This document shows, in pieces, positions 32,101-40,064 of a DNA stretch of 57,182 nt; the stretch's first letter is position 1; every line of letters starts with the position of its first letter. This stretch comes from Neisseria sp. (GTDB lineage: Bacteria > Pseudomonadota > Gammaproteobacteria > Burkholderiales > Neisseriaceae). A program made the translations under genes and the position numbers. The notes below the pieces were generated by a model. It was not told the DNA's origin. It did no database searches and worked only from the letters and a program-made list of their open reading frames with translations. Where the stretch lies: NCBI GenBank assembly GCA_030538415.1, contig JAUNTY010000014.1:1-57182 (forward strand), in the 5' to 3' direction.

Positions 32101-32994
32101 GAAACGCTGCTGCAAAATATCGGCGAGCAGCTCGAACACGATTTTGACCCGCGCGGGGGTGACGTTGCGTTGCGGGCGGTAGAGGTAAAGCGGCCAGGCG
32201 ATTTTCGGCAAATCCGGCAGCAGCTCGACCAGTTCGCCGCGTTCGAGATCGGAGCGACAAGCCCATTCCAACAGTTGCACGGCGGCGATGCCGGAGCGGG
32301 CGGCTTGCAGGTTGTGGTGGATGTCGCTGGTGCTGAAAGCGATATTTTTCGGGGTGATTTGCACATCGTCGGCAAAGCGCCACGGCCACGGGCGGCCGGT
32401 GTTACCGTTGATCATGTCGGAAAGCGGGTAGTTTTCCAACTGCCGCACATCTATCGGCAGGCCGCAGCGTTCGATCAGCGCGGGGGCGGCGACGATTTTT
32501 TCTGTTAGGCTGCCGATTTGTTTGGCAATCAGGCGGCTGTCGTTGAGGAAGCCCACCCGTATGCCGATGTCGATGCGCTCTTCCACCACATTCAGGCGCA
32601 CGTTGTCGCTGTGCCAGTCGAGGCGGATATTCGGCCAGGCTTGCAAGGCGTGCAGCAATTCGCCCAATAAGCTGGTGTCGCAGGCGAGTTCGGGAATATT
32701 GACCCGCACCATGCCGCGCATGCCTTCGGAATCGGGGCGGACGGCCTGCAAAAACAGTTTGTCGCTGTCGTCGAGCAACTGCTTGGCCTGCGGCAGAAAC
32801 TGCGCGCCGAATTCGGTCAGCGTGATTTGGCGGGTGTTGCGCTGAAACAGCGATTCGCCCAAAAAACGCTCCAATTCGGCAATGGTGCGCGTTACGGCGG
32901 CAGGCGAGAGCCCCAGCCGTTGGGCGGTGTCTTTGAATTTCAGGGTGTCGGCGGTGGTGCAGAAAATCTGCAGCGCTTCCAGTTTGCTTTGCAT
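32092..32994 (-). CDS. LysR-family transcriptional regulator
   Basis: This 300-residue protein starts MQSKLEALQIFCTTADTLKF and is related to the LysR at 27229 (same LEALKVFCTAAETLxFK pattern). The recognition region is LGLSPAAVTRTIAELERFLG. The C-terminal codons RFAV-stop include a DUS (GCCGTCTGA). It is divergent from the SDR gene at 33143 over 148 bp and is probably its regulator. Confidence 0.88.
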   Translation of the reverse strand: MQSKLEALQIFCTTADTLKFKDTAQRLGLSPAAVTRTIAELERFLGESLFQRNTRQITLTEFGAQFLPQAKQLLDDSDKLFLQAVRPDSEGMRGMVRVNIPELACDTSLLGELLHALQAWPNIRLDWHSDNVRLNVVEERIDIGIRVGFLNDSRLIAKQIGSLTEKIVAAPALIERCGLPIDVRQLENYPLSDMINGNTGRPWPWRFADDVQITPKNIAFSTSDIHHNLQAARSGIAAVQLLEWACRSDLERGELVELLPDLPKIAWPLYLYRPQRNVTPARVKIVFELLADILQQRFAV

Positions 32995-33142
32995 GGTTTG
33001 CGTTTACATTGTTTCAATGGTGAAATAATAAAATTCAGAATAAGCGGTTTACTTGAAATTATACCTTGTCTATGATTTTGTCAAGCATCGGCAGGCTATC
33101 GCGATCGGCTTGCCCGTTATATCGGCGAATAAGGAGTGAAAA

Positions 33143-33943
33143 ATGAAACGTAAATTTGCCATTGTGACCGGCGGCTCGGCCGGTATCGGGCTGGAAATTG
33201 CCCGCCTGCTGGCGCAAGATGATTATGATTTGCTGCTTATCGGCGCCAGCGGCAGGGTATCGGGCGCAGCAGAAACATTGGCGCAATACGGCACGCAGGT
33301 GACCGCACTTCAAGCCGATTTAAGCAGCGAGGCGGGCAATCAGGCGGTGTTGGATGCGGTGAAGCAACACGGCAAGCCTGTAGATGTGGCGGTGCTTAAT
33401 GCCGGGATTGCCATCGGCGGCGCCTTTGTCGATCAGCCGCTCGAGCGCCATCTGCAACTGCTGGCGCTCAACATCACCTCACCGGTGCGCCTGACTTACG
33501 GCTTGTTGCCCGACATGATTGCGCGCGGCGGCGGCAAATTTTTGTTTGTCAGCTCGTTGTCGGCAACCACGCCGACGCCGTATGAAAGCGTATACGGCCC
33601 GTCGAAAGCGTTTTTGAGCTCGTTTGCCAACAGTATTCGCGAAGAGCTCAAAGAGCAAGGCATACAGATTACCACGCTGCACCCCGGCGCAACCGCCACC
33701 GAATTCCACGCCCGCGCCGGCATGCAGACCACGGCATTTGGCGACAACAGTTGGAAAAACAGCCCCGAATTGGTCGCCAAACAAGGCTATGAAGCCTTAC
33801 TGGCAGGCAAAACCAATGTGGTCGGCGGCGATGAAGCCACGCAGCAGGCTTGGTTTACCAACCGCAGCATGGATGAAGAAGAAAAAGCCCGCATCCACGC
33901 CCAGCGCGCCATGCCGAATTCACCGTTGCCACGGGGCATGTGA
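33143..33943 (+). CDS. SDR-family oxidoreductase
   Basis: This 266-residue classical short-chain dehydrogenase has TGGSAGIGLEIA (9-20) as the NAD(P) loop, LNAGIA (NNAG position), Ser near 138, and the YxxxK pair Tyr151/Lys155 in VYGPSKAF. It is cytoplasmic. It resembles the DltE/YbbO-like group of SDRs of unknown substrate. AAGGAG precedes the ATG. The downstream MBL lipoprotein gene starts 56 bp later, so they may form an operon under the divergent LysR. Confidence 0.88.
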   Translation: MKRKFAIVTGGSAGIGLEIARLLAQDDYDLLLIGASGRVSGAAETLAQYGTQVTALQADLSSEAGNQAVLDAVKQHGKPVDVAVLNAGIAIGGAFVDQPLERHLQLLALNITSPVRLTYGLLPDMIARGGGKFLFVSSLSATTPTPYESVYGPSKAFLSSFANSIREELKEQGIQITTLHPGATATEFHARAGMQTTAFGDNSWKNSPELVAKQGYEALLAGKTNVVGGDEATQQAWFTNRSMDEEEKARIHAQRAMPNSPLPRGM

Positions 33944-33999
33944 CGGCGCTTTTTCACCCACTCGATGAACCCCCGACACCAGCAAGGACAAACAATTCA

Positions 34000-35109
34000 A
34001 TGAAAAAATGGCAACGTTACAGCCTTTATACCTTGACCGCACTTGCCATTGCCGCCGCTGCCGCAGGCTGCCAAGTCTACCGCAATATCGGCGCCCTGCC
34101 CGATGAAGCGCGCTTCACCCAACTCGATTATTACCGCGACGGGCGCTTTCACAATCTATATGACGAACTGGTGTTTTATCCGGAGCAAGCCAGCGGCGAA
34201 GGCGGCTGGTTGCGCCACCACGGCTACACTCCCGCTGCCCGTCTGCCGATGGTCGCGCTCGACCAAAACAGCTTCGGACAAGCCGAAGATTTTGCCTACT
34301 ACTGGCTGGGGCACGGCAGCGCCATTTTGGAACTGGGTGGCAAACGCCTCATCATTGACCCGGTATTGGACAATGCCGCGCCGCTCAACCTGCCGTTTAT
34401 CGTGCCGCGTTTCCAAGCCGCGCCGATTGCCCGCAACGCCTTGCCTGCCGCTGATATCGTGTTGATCACCCACGACCACTACGACCATTTGGAAGCCGCC
34501 ACCATCCGCCATCTGGCGGACAAGATACCGCACTTTGTTGCTCCCTTGGGCGTCGGCGCGCGTTTGCAGTCATGGGGCGTTGCCGCCGAAAAAATCACCG
34601 AATTGGGCTGGGGCGAAGCGGCGGACATCGACGGCCTGACCTTGCATGCCGAAACCGCATTGCATTACTCCTCGCGCTGGCGCAACGACCGCGACAAAAC
34701 CCTGTGGGCATCGTTTGTAATCGAAGGAGCAGGCAAACGCCTGTTTTGGAGCGGCGACTCCGGCTACGGCAAACATTTCGCCGACATCGGCGCCAAACAC
34801 CGCCGTTTTGACCTGGCGTTTATCGAAATCGACGCCGCCAACCCCGGCTGGCCGAACACCCATATGTTCCCCGAACAAGCGGTGCAAGCCGCCCTGGATC
34901 TGAACGCCGACCGCATGCTGCCCATCCATTGGGGCGTATTCAGCCTCGGGCGCAACCACTGGAACGATTCCATCAAACGCGCCCAGCAAAGCGCCGTCGA
35001 AAAAAACCTGCCGCTGGACGTCCCCAAAATGGGCGAAAAATACCAGCCGCCGCATTTTCAAAACGACCACTGGTGGCAAAACCCCGCCTTGTTGCGCGAC
35101 GGGCAGTAA
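34000..35109 (+). CDS. MBL-fold metal-dependent hydrolase, lipoprotein
   Basis: This 369-residue protein starts MKKWQRYSLYTLTALAIAAA with Cys24 after AAG, a lipoprotein signal. The MBL core has THDHYDHL (His158, His160, Asp162, His163), the Asp in WSGDSGYG, and the C-terminal HWGVF. The layout matches the UlaG/NAPE-PLD-like beta-lactamase-fold group. Substrate is unknown. I chose ATG 34000 over a GTG overlapping the previous stop, because the ATG gives a proper lipoprotein signal and AAGGA is upstream. A USS core lies in its signal-coding region (34036-34044). Confidence 0.85.
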   Translation: MKKWQRYSLYTLTALAIAAAAAGCQVYRNIGALPDEARFTQLDYYRDGRFHNLYDELVFYPEQASGEGGWLRHHGYTPAARLPMVALDQNSFGQAEDFAYYWLGHGSAILELGGKRLIIDPVLDNAAPLNLPFIVPRFQAAPIARNALPAADIVLITHDHYDHLEAATIRHLADKIPHFVAPLGVGARLQSWGVAAEKITELGWGEAADIDGLTLHAETALHYSSRWRNDRDKTLWASFVIEGAGKRLFWSGDSGYGKHFADIGAKHRRFDLAFIEIDAANPGWPNTHMFPEQAVQAALDLNADRMLPIHWGVFSLGRNHWNDSIKRAQQSAVEKNLPLDVPKMGEKYQPPHFQNDHWWQNPALLRDGQ

Positions 35110-35128
35110 ACAGGCGATTATCGGCAAC

Positions 35129-35169
35129 AGGCCGTCTGAAAGCACTCAAAGTGCGGTTTCAGACGGCCT
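35129..35169. terminator. DUS-USS terminator
   Basis: AGGCCGTCTGAAAG faces AAGTGCGGTTTCAGACGGCCT. It lies 20 bp after the MBL gene stop, followed by TTGTTATT. Confidence 0.7.
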
Positions 35170-35282
35170 TGTTATTCCGCCCTTCCCCATACGCCCCCAA
35201 AAACCGCAAGAATCGGGTCGCTTTTCGTTGTCTGCCTCTTCATAATGAGTGCAAGTTTAGACAAACAGAAAAAGAGAAAAAT

Positions 35283-36113
35283 ATGCGCCGTGAAGACCAG
35301 CAATTTGCCCGTATCGCCAAAGCCATTGAATATCTGTATGACCATGCAGACGAACAGCCCAGCCTTGAGATGGCGGCAGCGCAAGTGTATTTGAGCCCCG
35401 AGCATTTTTTGCGTCAGTTTCAGGCGTGGGCGGGGGTGAGCCCGAAAAAATTTTTGCAATACATCAGCGTGGAGCGTGCCAAGCAAGTTTTGCAAAATCA
35501 GGGCAATATGCAGGAGGCGGCTTTTGCCGGGGGCTTGAGCAGCGCGGGGCGGCTGCATGATTTGTTTGTCCGCATCGAAGGCATGACGCCGGGCGAATAC
35601 AAAAACGACGGGGCGGGGCTGGCGATTGATTATGCCTTTGCCGACACGCCTTTCGGCGGCGTGCTGATTGCGGCCACCCAGCGGGGCGTGTGTTTTATGG
35701 CATTTGATGACGACGGCACGGCATTGGCGGCGTTGAGTAAGGAGTTTCCCCACGCAGCATTGCAGGCAAAACACAGCCGTTTTCATGATGAAGCCTTGGC
35801 GTTTTTTCAACAATCGTCCGCCAAAAATCCGATTCATCTGCATTTAAAAGGCACGCCGTTTCAATTAAAAGTATGGCAGGCATTGCTCGGCATCAGAGAG
35901 GGCGGGCTGGCGAGCTATGGCGATATTGCCGAACGCATCGGCAAACCGAGTGCCAGCCGTGCGGTGGGGACGGCGGTGGGAGCAAATCCTGTGGCGGTGT
36001 TGATTCCCTGCCATCGGGTGATTCGGCAAAGCGGGGTCATCGGCGGTTACCGCTGGGTGCGCGGGCGGAAAATGGCATTGTTAGGGCAGGAAATTGGAGC
36101 AGATAATGGCTAA
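35283..36113 (+). CDS. AraC-type HTH/methylated-DNA-protein cysteine methyltransferase (Ada-like)
   Basis: This 276-residue protein has an AraC-type helix-turn-helix pair in residues 10-107 (LEMAAAQVYLSPEHFLRQFQ; FAGGLSSAGRLHDLF). A DNA alkyltransferase domain follows, with IPCHRVI holding acceptor Cys243, SYGDIAERIGKPSASRAVGT, and the terminal GYRWV. It lacks the N-terminal zinc/methylphosphotriester domain of E. coli Ada, so it cannot sense damage by that route; the C-terminal cysteine remains for O6-alkylguanine repair. It overlaps alkB by 8 bp. ATG 35283 follows AAAGAGAAAA, a weak RBS. Confidence 0.88.
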   Translation: MRREDQQFARIAKAIEYLYDHADEQPSLEMAAAQVYLSPEHFLRQFQAWAGVSPKKFLQYISVERAKQVLQNQGNMQEAAFAGGLSSAGRLHDLFVRIEGMTPGEYKNDGAGLAIDYAFADTPFGGVLIAATQRGVCFMAFDDDGTALAALSKEFPHAALQAKHSRFHDEALAFFQQSSAKNPIHLHLKGTPFQLKVWQALLGIREGGLASYGDIAERIGKPSASRAVGTAVGANPVAVLIPCHRVIRQSGVIGGYRWVRGRKMALLGQEIGADNG

Positions 36114-36753
36114 TTTGGATTTGTTTGCGCTTGAAACGGCACTCAGCGCGTCGCCCGACGACAATTTGTTGCCTTATGACGGCATCGTCAATGATTACGG
36201 CGTGATTTTTGAGCGGCAAACGGCAGACGCGTATTACCAGCAACTTCTGCACCATATCCCTTGGCGGCATGATGAAGCGCTGATCTTCGGCAAACACATC
36301 ATCACCGACCGTCAAGTGGCATGGTATGGCGATGCGCATTTTGATTACACCTATTCCGGGGCGACCCGCACGGCACTACTGTGGAACGACACCCTGCTTG
36401 CCATCAAGCACCAAGTAGAAACGCTGATGAAACCGATTAGCCCGACGGTATTTAATTCCTGCCTGCTCAATTTATACCCCACCGGCCAGCAAGGCATGGC
36501 GTGGCACAGCGACGACGAAGCAGGCTTGGGGAAAAACGCCACCATTGCCTCGCTGAGCTTCGGTGCGGTACGCAAATTCGCACTCAAACACCGCAGCCGA
36601 CAGCACAAATGCGAAATGCTGCTGGAGCACGGCCAGCTTATCGTCATGCGCGGCACAACCCAAAGCCACTGGCTGCACGCGGTGATGAAAACCGCCAAAG
36701 TGCATACGCCGAGAATCAACCTCACCTTTCGCACCATGATTGACGGCGGATAA
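36106..36753 (+). CDS. alkB: AlkB-type alpha-ketoglutarate-dependent dioxygenase
   Basis: The 215-residue protein has the AlkB iron site HSDDE (His134, Asp136) and distal His191 in HWLHAVMK, with the 2-oxoglutarate arginines in TPRINLTFR (Arg203, Arg209). NLYPTGQQGMAWHSDD is a clear family signature. It oxidatively reverses alkylated bases such as 1-meA and 3-meC. ATG 36106 overlaps the end of the Ada-like gene, indicating coupled translation, and gives a repair operon in place of the ada-alkB pair of E. coli. Confidence 0.9.
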   Translation: MANLDLFALETALSASPDDNLLPYDGIVNDYGVIFERQTADAYYQQLLHHIPWRHDEALIFGKHIITDRQVAWYGDAHFDYTYSGATRTALLWNDTLLAIKHQVETLMKPISPTVFNSCLLNLYPTGQQGMAWHSDDEAGLGKNATIASLSFGAVRKFALKHRSRQHKCEMLLEHGQLIVMRGTTQSHWLHAVMKTAKVHTPRINLTFRTMIDGG

Positions 36754-36771
36754 GCCCGCACAGAATTAAAC

Positions 36772-36819
36772 AGGCCGTCTGAAAGTTTCGCACAAGCCAA
36801 GTGCGGTTTCAGACGGCCT
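36772..36819. terminator. Bidirectional DUS-USS terminator
   Basis: AGGCCGTCTGAAAG...tttcgcacaagcc...AAGTGCGGTTTCAGACGGCC, followed by TTTTCC. It lies between the convergent alkB and Crp/Fnr genes (stop 6 bp beyond). Confidence 0.72.
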
Positions 36820-36824
36820 TTTCC

Positions 36825-37421
36825 TCAACTGCTCTTTTGCCCCAGCTTCTTGCGAATTCTGGTCAGGCTCTGCCGTTGGATGCCCAAATACGAGCTTAAA
36901 TCCGACAGCGAGATGCGTTCAAATAAATTAGGATTTTGTTCGACAAAATGCAGGTAACGGCTTTCCGCGTCGATGGATTGCAGCGCTTCGGTGCGCAGGC
37001 GGAAATTGTGGAAGCCGAGTTCGGCAAGCAGGCGGTAGTAGCGTTCCAAGCGGGGGATTTGCTCGAGGCTCTTTTGGAAATGCTCGAAAGAGAGATTGAC
37101 CACGGTGGTCGGCTCCAATGCCTGCAAGCAGTAACGGCTGGGGATTTGGCGGGCGAACGCCAGATAATCGCCGACGGGATAGCCCTCCGCGCCGAAATAA
37201 ATCACGTTCACATCGCCGCCCACGTCGCTGTAAAAGCCCTTCACCAAGCCTTTGACGATAAAGCCCAGCTGCGGCGGCACGCTGTCGGCTTGGCGGTAAA
37301 TCTCCCGCGCGGCAAGCTGCTGCACGCGCAAGCCTCGGGCGAATTGTGCCAACTCCGTTTCGGTGATCAGCGGGCATTTTTGTTTGATGTCGGTTAAAAA
37401 TGCGGCAATGGCTTGGCTCAT
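36825..37421 (-). CDS. Crp/Fnr-family transcriptional regulator
   Basis: The 198-residue protein is a paralogue of the regulator at 9634. An N-terminal cNMP-like barrel (QLGFIVKGLVKGFYSDVGGD) is followed by a C-terminal HTH in SLSDLSSYLGIQRQSLTRIR. It lacks the Fnr cysteine cluster. Its target is not evident. It lies upstream of no co-directional gene; the neighbours are convergent alkB and the ABM monooxygenase. A downstream DUS-USS hairpin ends it. Confidence 0.84.
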   Translation of the reverse strand: MSQAIAAFLTDIKQKCPLITETELAQFARGLRVQQLAAREIYRQADSVPPQLGFIVKGLVKGFYSDVGGDVNVIYFGAEGYPVGDYLAFARQIPSRYCLQALEPTTVVNLSFEHFQKSLEQIPRLERYYRLLAELGFHNFRLRTEALQSIDAESRYLHFVEQNPNLFERISLSDLSSYLGIQRQSLTRIRKKLGQKSS

Positions 37422-37491
37422 GGTTTCCCCCTGTGCGGTTTCGGATTATTTTAGACCGCATTAGACCGCACTTTGGGGGGAAACGCAAAAG

Positions 37492-37521
37492 GCCGTCTGA
37501 AAAAACGGTGTTTCAGACGGC
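37492..37521. terminator. DUS hairpin
   Basis: GCCGTCTGAAA faces TTTCAGACGGC, then ATTTTCTT. It is 7 bp from the stop of the ABM gene on the minus strand; just left of it, at 37464-37473, is a lone USS core (ACCGCACTTT). Confidence 0.65.
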
Positions 37522-37527
37522 ATTTTC

Positions 37528-37923
37528 TTATTTATCCATTTTCTGCAAAAAATCCGTTTGGGTTTGAAACACAATCGGCGTCAATTCCACCGCCTCACGC
37601 GCCTGTAGCATCGGCATCGCCTGCTTTAAAAAAGCTTGGAAACGCGGTTTGGCATGGTAGGCATTCATCGCATCGGCGCTCTTGAATATTTCAAACAGAT
37701 AAATTTGGTTCGGATTGGCTTTGTCTTGTGAGGCAAACGCCGCGAGAAAATCCGGCTCGGTGCGCACCGCTTCTTTGATTTCCGCCGCCAATGCCGTCTG
37801 AAAGCGGTCAAGCTGCGTCGGGTCGATGGTGAGTTTGACCGTGTGCACGAAATCTTGGGCAAATGCGGTGGCACTCAATGCGGCAAATGCGGCGGTTAAG
37901 ACGGCTTTTTTGATGAAATTCAT
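37528..37923 (-). CDS. Exported antibiotic-biosynthesis-monooxygenase (ABM)-domain protein
   Basis: This 131-residue protein has a Sec signal (MNFIKKAVLTAAFAALSATA to FAQ). The mature part is an ABM fold: VHTVKLTIDPTQLDRFQTAL, EPDFLAAFASQDKANPNQIY, LFEIFKSADAMNAYHAKPRF. ABM proteins include YgiN-type quinol monooxygenases. Catalysis cannot be confirmed from the sequence. The gene's 5' side carries a 133-bp structured repeat (37949-38081), starting 26 bp above the ATG. Confidence 0.82.
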   Translation of the reverse strand: MNFIKKAVLTAAFAALSATAFAQDFVHTVKLTIDPTQLDRFQTALAAEIKEAVRTEPDFLAAFASQDKANPNQIYLFEIFKSADAMNAYHAKPRFQAFLKQAMPMLQAREAVELTPIVFQTQTDFLQKMDK

Positions 37924-37948
37924 GGTATTACTCCTATTAACTTGAATG

Positions 37949-38081
37949 AAAGTGCGGTCACAAAAACGTGAGTTTTTGAACGTCGGCTATGCCGACGGTG
38001 CCGCAGGCATAGCAATCGTGTTAGCGATTGCGTATAGTTTATCGGAGGTTTTGAGAGGCTACCTGACACCTAAGTGTCAGG
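37949..38081. repeat. 133-bp structured repeat, copy 1
   Basis: It begins with a USS core (AAAGTGCGGTCAC) and contains several hairpins in series: CAAAAACgtgaGTTTTTG, GTCGGCtatGCCGAC, an ATCG/CGAT-type pair around tgttag, and CCTGACACcttaaGTGTCAGG-like (38062-38081). A near copy lies at 39838-39969. Both are just upstream of a minus-strand gene, so the transcribed leader of that gene would contain the hairpins. Confidence 0.6.
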
Positions 38082-38137
38082 TACGGAAAATTTTGCGGAT
38101 TTTTGGCGAAAACCAACCGCTTGCGGGCTTGAAAAAA

Positions 38138-38163
38138 GCCGTCTGAAAAATCTTTCAGACGGC
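38138..38163. terminator. DUS hairpin
   Basis: GCCGTCTGAAA faces TTTCAGACGGC with a short loop, followed by CTTTTTATC. It lies 12 bp from the stop of the YciI-like gene. Confidence 0.65.
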
Positions 38164-38174
38164 CTTTTTATCAT

Positions 38175-38471
38175 TTACCCCACAAACTTCCCAATATCCG
38201 CCGCCGCCATTTTCGGGGCGAATTCGCGGATTTCGTAGCGGGCGAAATTCGGGTAGTAGCAGTCTTCGTTTAAAATCGCTTCCAGTTGCTCGCGGCTGTC
38301 GGTGTGGGCGATGATGACGCCGTTGTGTTTGTCGGTGTCGGTATAGGGGCCGAGCAGCAGGAAGTTGCCGGCTGCAAAATATTTTTGGAACCAAGCGGCG
38401 TGTTGCGGGAACATTTCCGCTTGCTGCGCCTCGGTAACGTCGTCGTTGACGGTGATGTTGATGATGTACAT
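38175..38471 (-). CDS. YciI-like protein
   Basis: This 98-residue dimeric alpha+beta barrel candidate has the YciI pattern: MYIINITVNDDVTEAQQAEM, FLLLGPYTDTDKHNGVII and ILNEDCYYPNFARYEIREFA. The His-Asp pair of the family may be His near 25 and Asp near 58. Function is unknown in the family. It lies 10 bp after the flavodoxin-fold gene, at the end of an operon of SDR, flavodoxin-fold protein and YciI-like protein. Confidence 0.78.
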   Translation of the reverse strand: MYIINITVNDDVTEAQQAEMFPQHAAWFQKYFAAGNFLLLGPYTDTDKHNGVIIAHTDSREQLEAILNEDCYYPNFARYEIREFAPKMAAADIGKFVG

Positions 38472-38480
38472 GGCGGCTCC

Positions 38481-39038
38481 TTATAAGCTGTTCAAATACG
38501 CGACCACACGCTCGGCGTGTTGTTCCGCTGCCTGTTTCATTTCGGCAAGTTTGGCGGTATCGGCACGGTTGGCGTAGGACACGCCGCCGGTGTAGATGTA
38601 GCCTGCCCATTCGAGGCCGGTGAGCGCGGCGGTTTGTTTCAGCGGCGGCAGGAAGGCTTCAATCGGGTAGCCTTGAATGCCGCCTTCGACATACATCGAT
38701 TCGGGCGCGCCGCTGGTGAATGAGGCGACGATTTTTTTGCCGCGCAATTTGTCGCCGGTGGCGCCGTGCGAAAAGCCGTGCACGAACACGTCTTCAAACC
38801 ATTTTTTCATCAGGCTTGGCACGCCGTACCAAAAAATCGGGAATTGCAGCACGATAATATCGGCGTTCACCAATTTCTGCTGTTCGGCGGCGACGTCGAA
38901 TTGGTAGTTCGGGTAGAGTTTGTCGAGATAATCGAATTGGGCTTCGGGCAGCAACTGTTCTAATTTTTCCAAGATGATTTTGTTGGCAAACGAGTTGTCG
39001 AGATCGTTGTGTCCGGAGACGATTAAGATGTTTTTCAT
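38481..39038 (-). CDS. Flavodoxin-fold NAD(P)H oxidoreductase (KefF/YheR-like)
   Basis: This 185-residue protein has NQO-type features: LIVSGHNDLDNSFANKIILE at the phosphate loop, VLQFPIFWYGVPSLMKKWFE and FTSGAPESMYVEGG. It belongs to the group containing KefF, KefG and other two-electron quinone reductases. If it served as a Kef ancillary protein the KefB-like antiporter at 334-2100 would be a candidate partner, but they are not linked. It is the middle gene of the SDR operon. Confidence 0.84.
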   Translation of the reverse strand: MKNILIVSGHNDLDNSFANKIILEKLEQLLPEAQFDYLDKLYPNYQFDVAAEQQKLVNADIIVLQFPIFWYGVPSLMKKWFEDVFVHGFSHGATGDKLRGKKIVASFTSGAPESMYVEGGIQGYPIEAFLPPLKQTAALTGLEWAGYIYTGGVSYANRADTAKLAEMKQAAEQHAERVVAYLNSL

Positions 39039-39059
39039 TTTTGATTTCCTTGTTGTTTG

Positions 39060-39809
39060 TTAAGCAGTCATGCCGCCATCGACGGCGTAATCCGAGCCGG
39101 TGACGAAAGCGGCTTCGTCGGAGGCGATAAAGGCAACCACGGCGGCGACTTCTTCCGTCGTGCCGAATCTGCCCAACGGTATCATCGCTTCTACGCGGGC
39201 TTTGTGGGCGGCGCGCTCTGCGGGTGTTTGCTCGGTTTTGTCGTAAATCGGTGTCCAAATCGGCCCGACCGCAATCGAATTGACCCGCACGCCGTCCGCC
39301 GCCCATTCGCGCGCCAAGGCTTTGCTGAACGCGGTGACTGCCGCTTTGCTCGCCGAGTAAATCGACATATTGGCCAGCGGACGGTTTGCCACGCTGGAAG
39401 AAATGTTCACCACATTGCCTTTGGCACGTTGCAGCAGCGGATACGCCAAGCGGCTTAATTCCGCCACCGCGCCCATATTGATTGCAAAGGTTTTTTCATA
39501 TTCGGCATGGTTCGATTGGGCAAGCGGCGTAACAGGTGCGGCACCGGCGTTGTTAACCAACACATCCAACCCGCCGAACTTGGCTTCGGTTTCCGCCAGC
39601 ACACGGCTGAGATCGTCGCCGTTGGTCATATCCGCCACGCTGTATGCGATATTGGCGTGCATCGCCGCGGTTTCCTGCAAGGCTTGTGCGCCACGCCCGA
39701 TAATCATCACGTTTGCACCCTCTGCGGCCAAACGCAAGGCAATCGCCTGCCCGATACCGCTGCCGCCGCCGGTGACCAATGCGGTTTTACGCTGAAATCT
39801 GTTGTTCAT
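39060..39809 (-). CDS. SDR-family oxidoreductase
   Basis: This 249-residue classical SDR has TGGGSGIGQAIA (13-24), NNAGA (86-90), Ser138 and Tyr151/Lys155 (YSASKAAV), plus the C-terminal GSDYAVDGGMTA typical of 3-oxoacyl-ACP-reductase-like SDRs. I chose ATG 39809 (AGGAGC upstream) over an ATG 30 bp earlier. It is first gene of the operon with the flavodoxin-fold and YciI-like genes. The second structured repeat (39838) ends 29 bp above the start. Confidence 0.88.
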   Translation of the reverse strand: MNNRFQRKTALVTGGGSGIGQAIALRLAAEGANVMIIGRGAQALQETAAMHANIAYSVADMTNGDDLSRVLAETEAKFGGLDVLVNNAGAAPVTPLAQSNHAEYEKTFAINMGAVAELSRLAYPLLQRAKGNVVNISSSVANRPLANMSIYSASKAAVTAFSKALAREWAADGVRVNSIAVGPIWTPIYDKTEQTPAERAAHKARVEAMIPLGRFGTTEEVAAVVAFIASDEAAFVTGSDYAVDGGMTA

Positions 39810-39837
39810 TTTATTGCTCCTGTTTGGGTGTTTATTC

Positions 39838-39969
39838 AAAGTGCGGTCACAAAAACGTGCGTTTTTGAACGCCGGCTATGCCGACGGTGCCGCAGGCACA
39901 GCCATCGTGTTAGCGATTGCGTATAGTTTACGGCGGGTTTGGCGGGGCGACCTGACACCTAGGTGTCAG
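39838..39969. repeat. 133-bp structured repeat, copy 2
   Basis: It aligns almost without gaps to 37949-38081: CAAAAACGtgcGTTTTTG, GCCGGCtatGCCGAC, GTGCCGCAGGCAC and CCTGACACctaGGTGTCAG (39951-39969). Differences are often compensatory, as in GTCGGC/GCCGGC. It starts with a USS core. It lies upstream of the SDR operon. Confidence 0.6.
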
Positions 39970-40013
39970 CTTTGCAGATTTTTTTGGGCGTTGTGCCGTG
40001 GGTAAATAAAATA

Positions 40014-40060
40014 AGGCCGTCTGAAACTTCACACTATCAAAGTGCGGTTTCAGACGGCCT
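40014..40060. terminator. DUS-USS terminator after LysR
   Basis: AGGCCGTCTGAAAC...ttcacactatca...AAGTGCGGTTTCAGACGGCC. It lies 4 bp from the LysR stop on the minus strand. Confidence 0.7.
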
Positions 40061-40064
40061 TGTT

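Noticed and set aside
33940-33999. Possible GTG start for the MBL lipoprotein overlapping the SDR stop
   Set aside because: The ATG at 34000 gives a normal lipoprotein signal and has an upstream AAGGA; the extra 20 residues do not resemble a signal.
34929-35282. N-terminal extension of the Ada-like gene
   Set aside because: It would read through the end of the MBL gene and a terminator hairpin. The Ada-like protein is complete from ATG 35283.
37946-38146. Small frame with FLNVGYADGAAG, also seen at 39802-40005
   Set aside because: The two similar peptides arise from the 133-bp repeat. Base-paired hairpins explain the conservation and no RBS is visible; kept only as a note in the findings.
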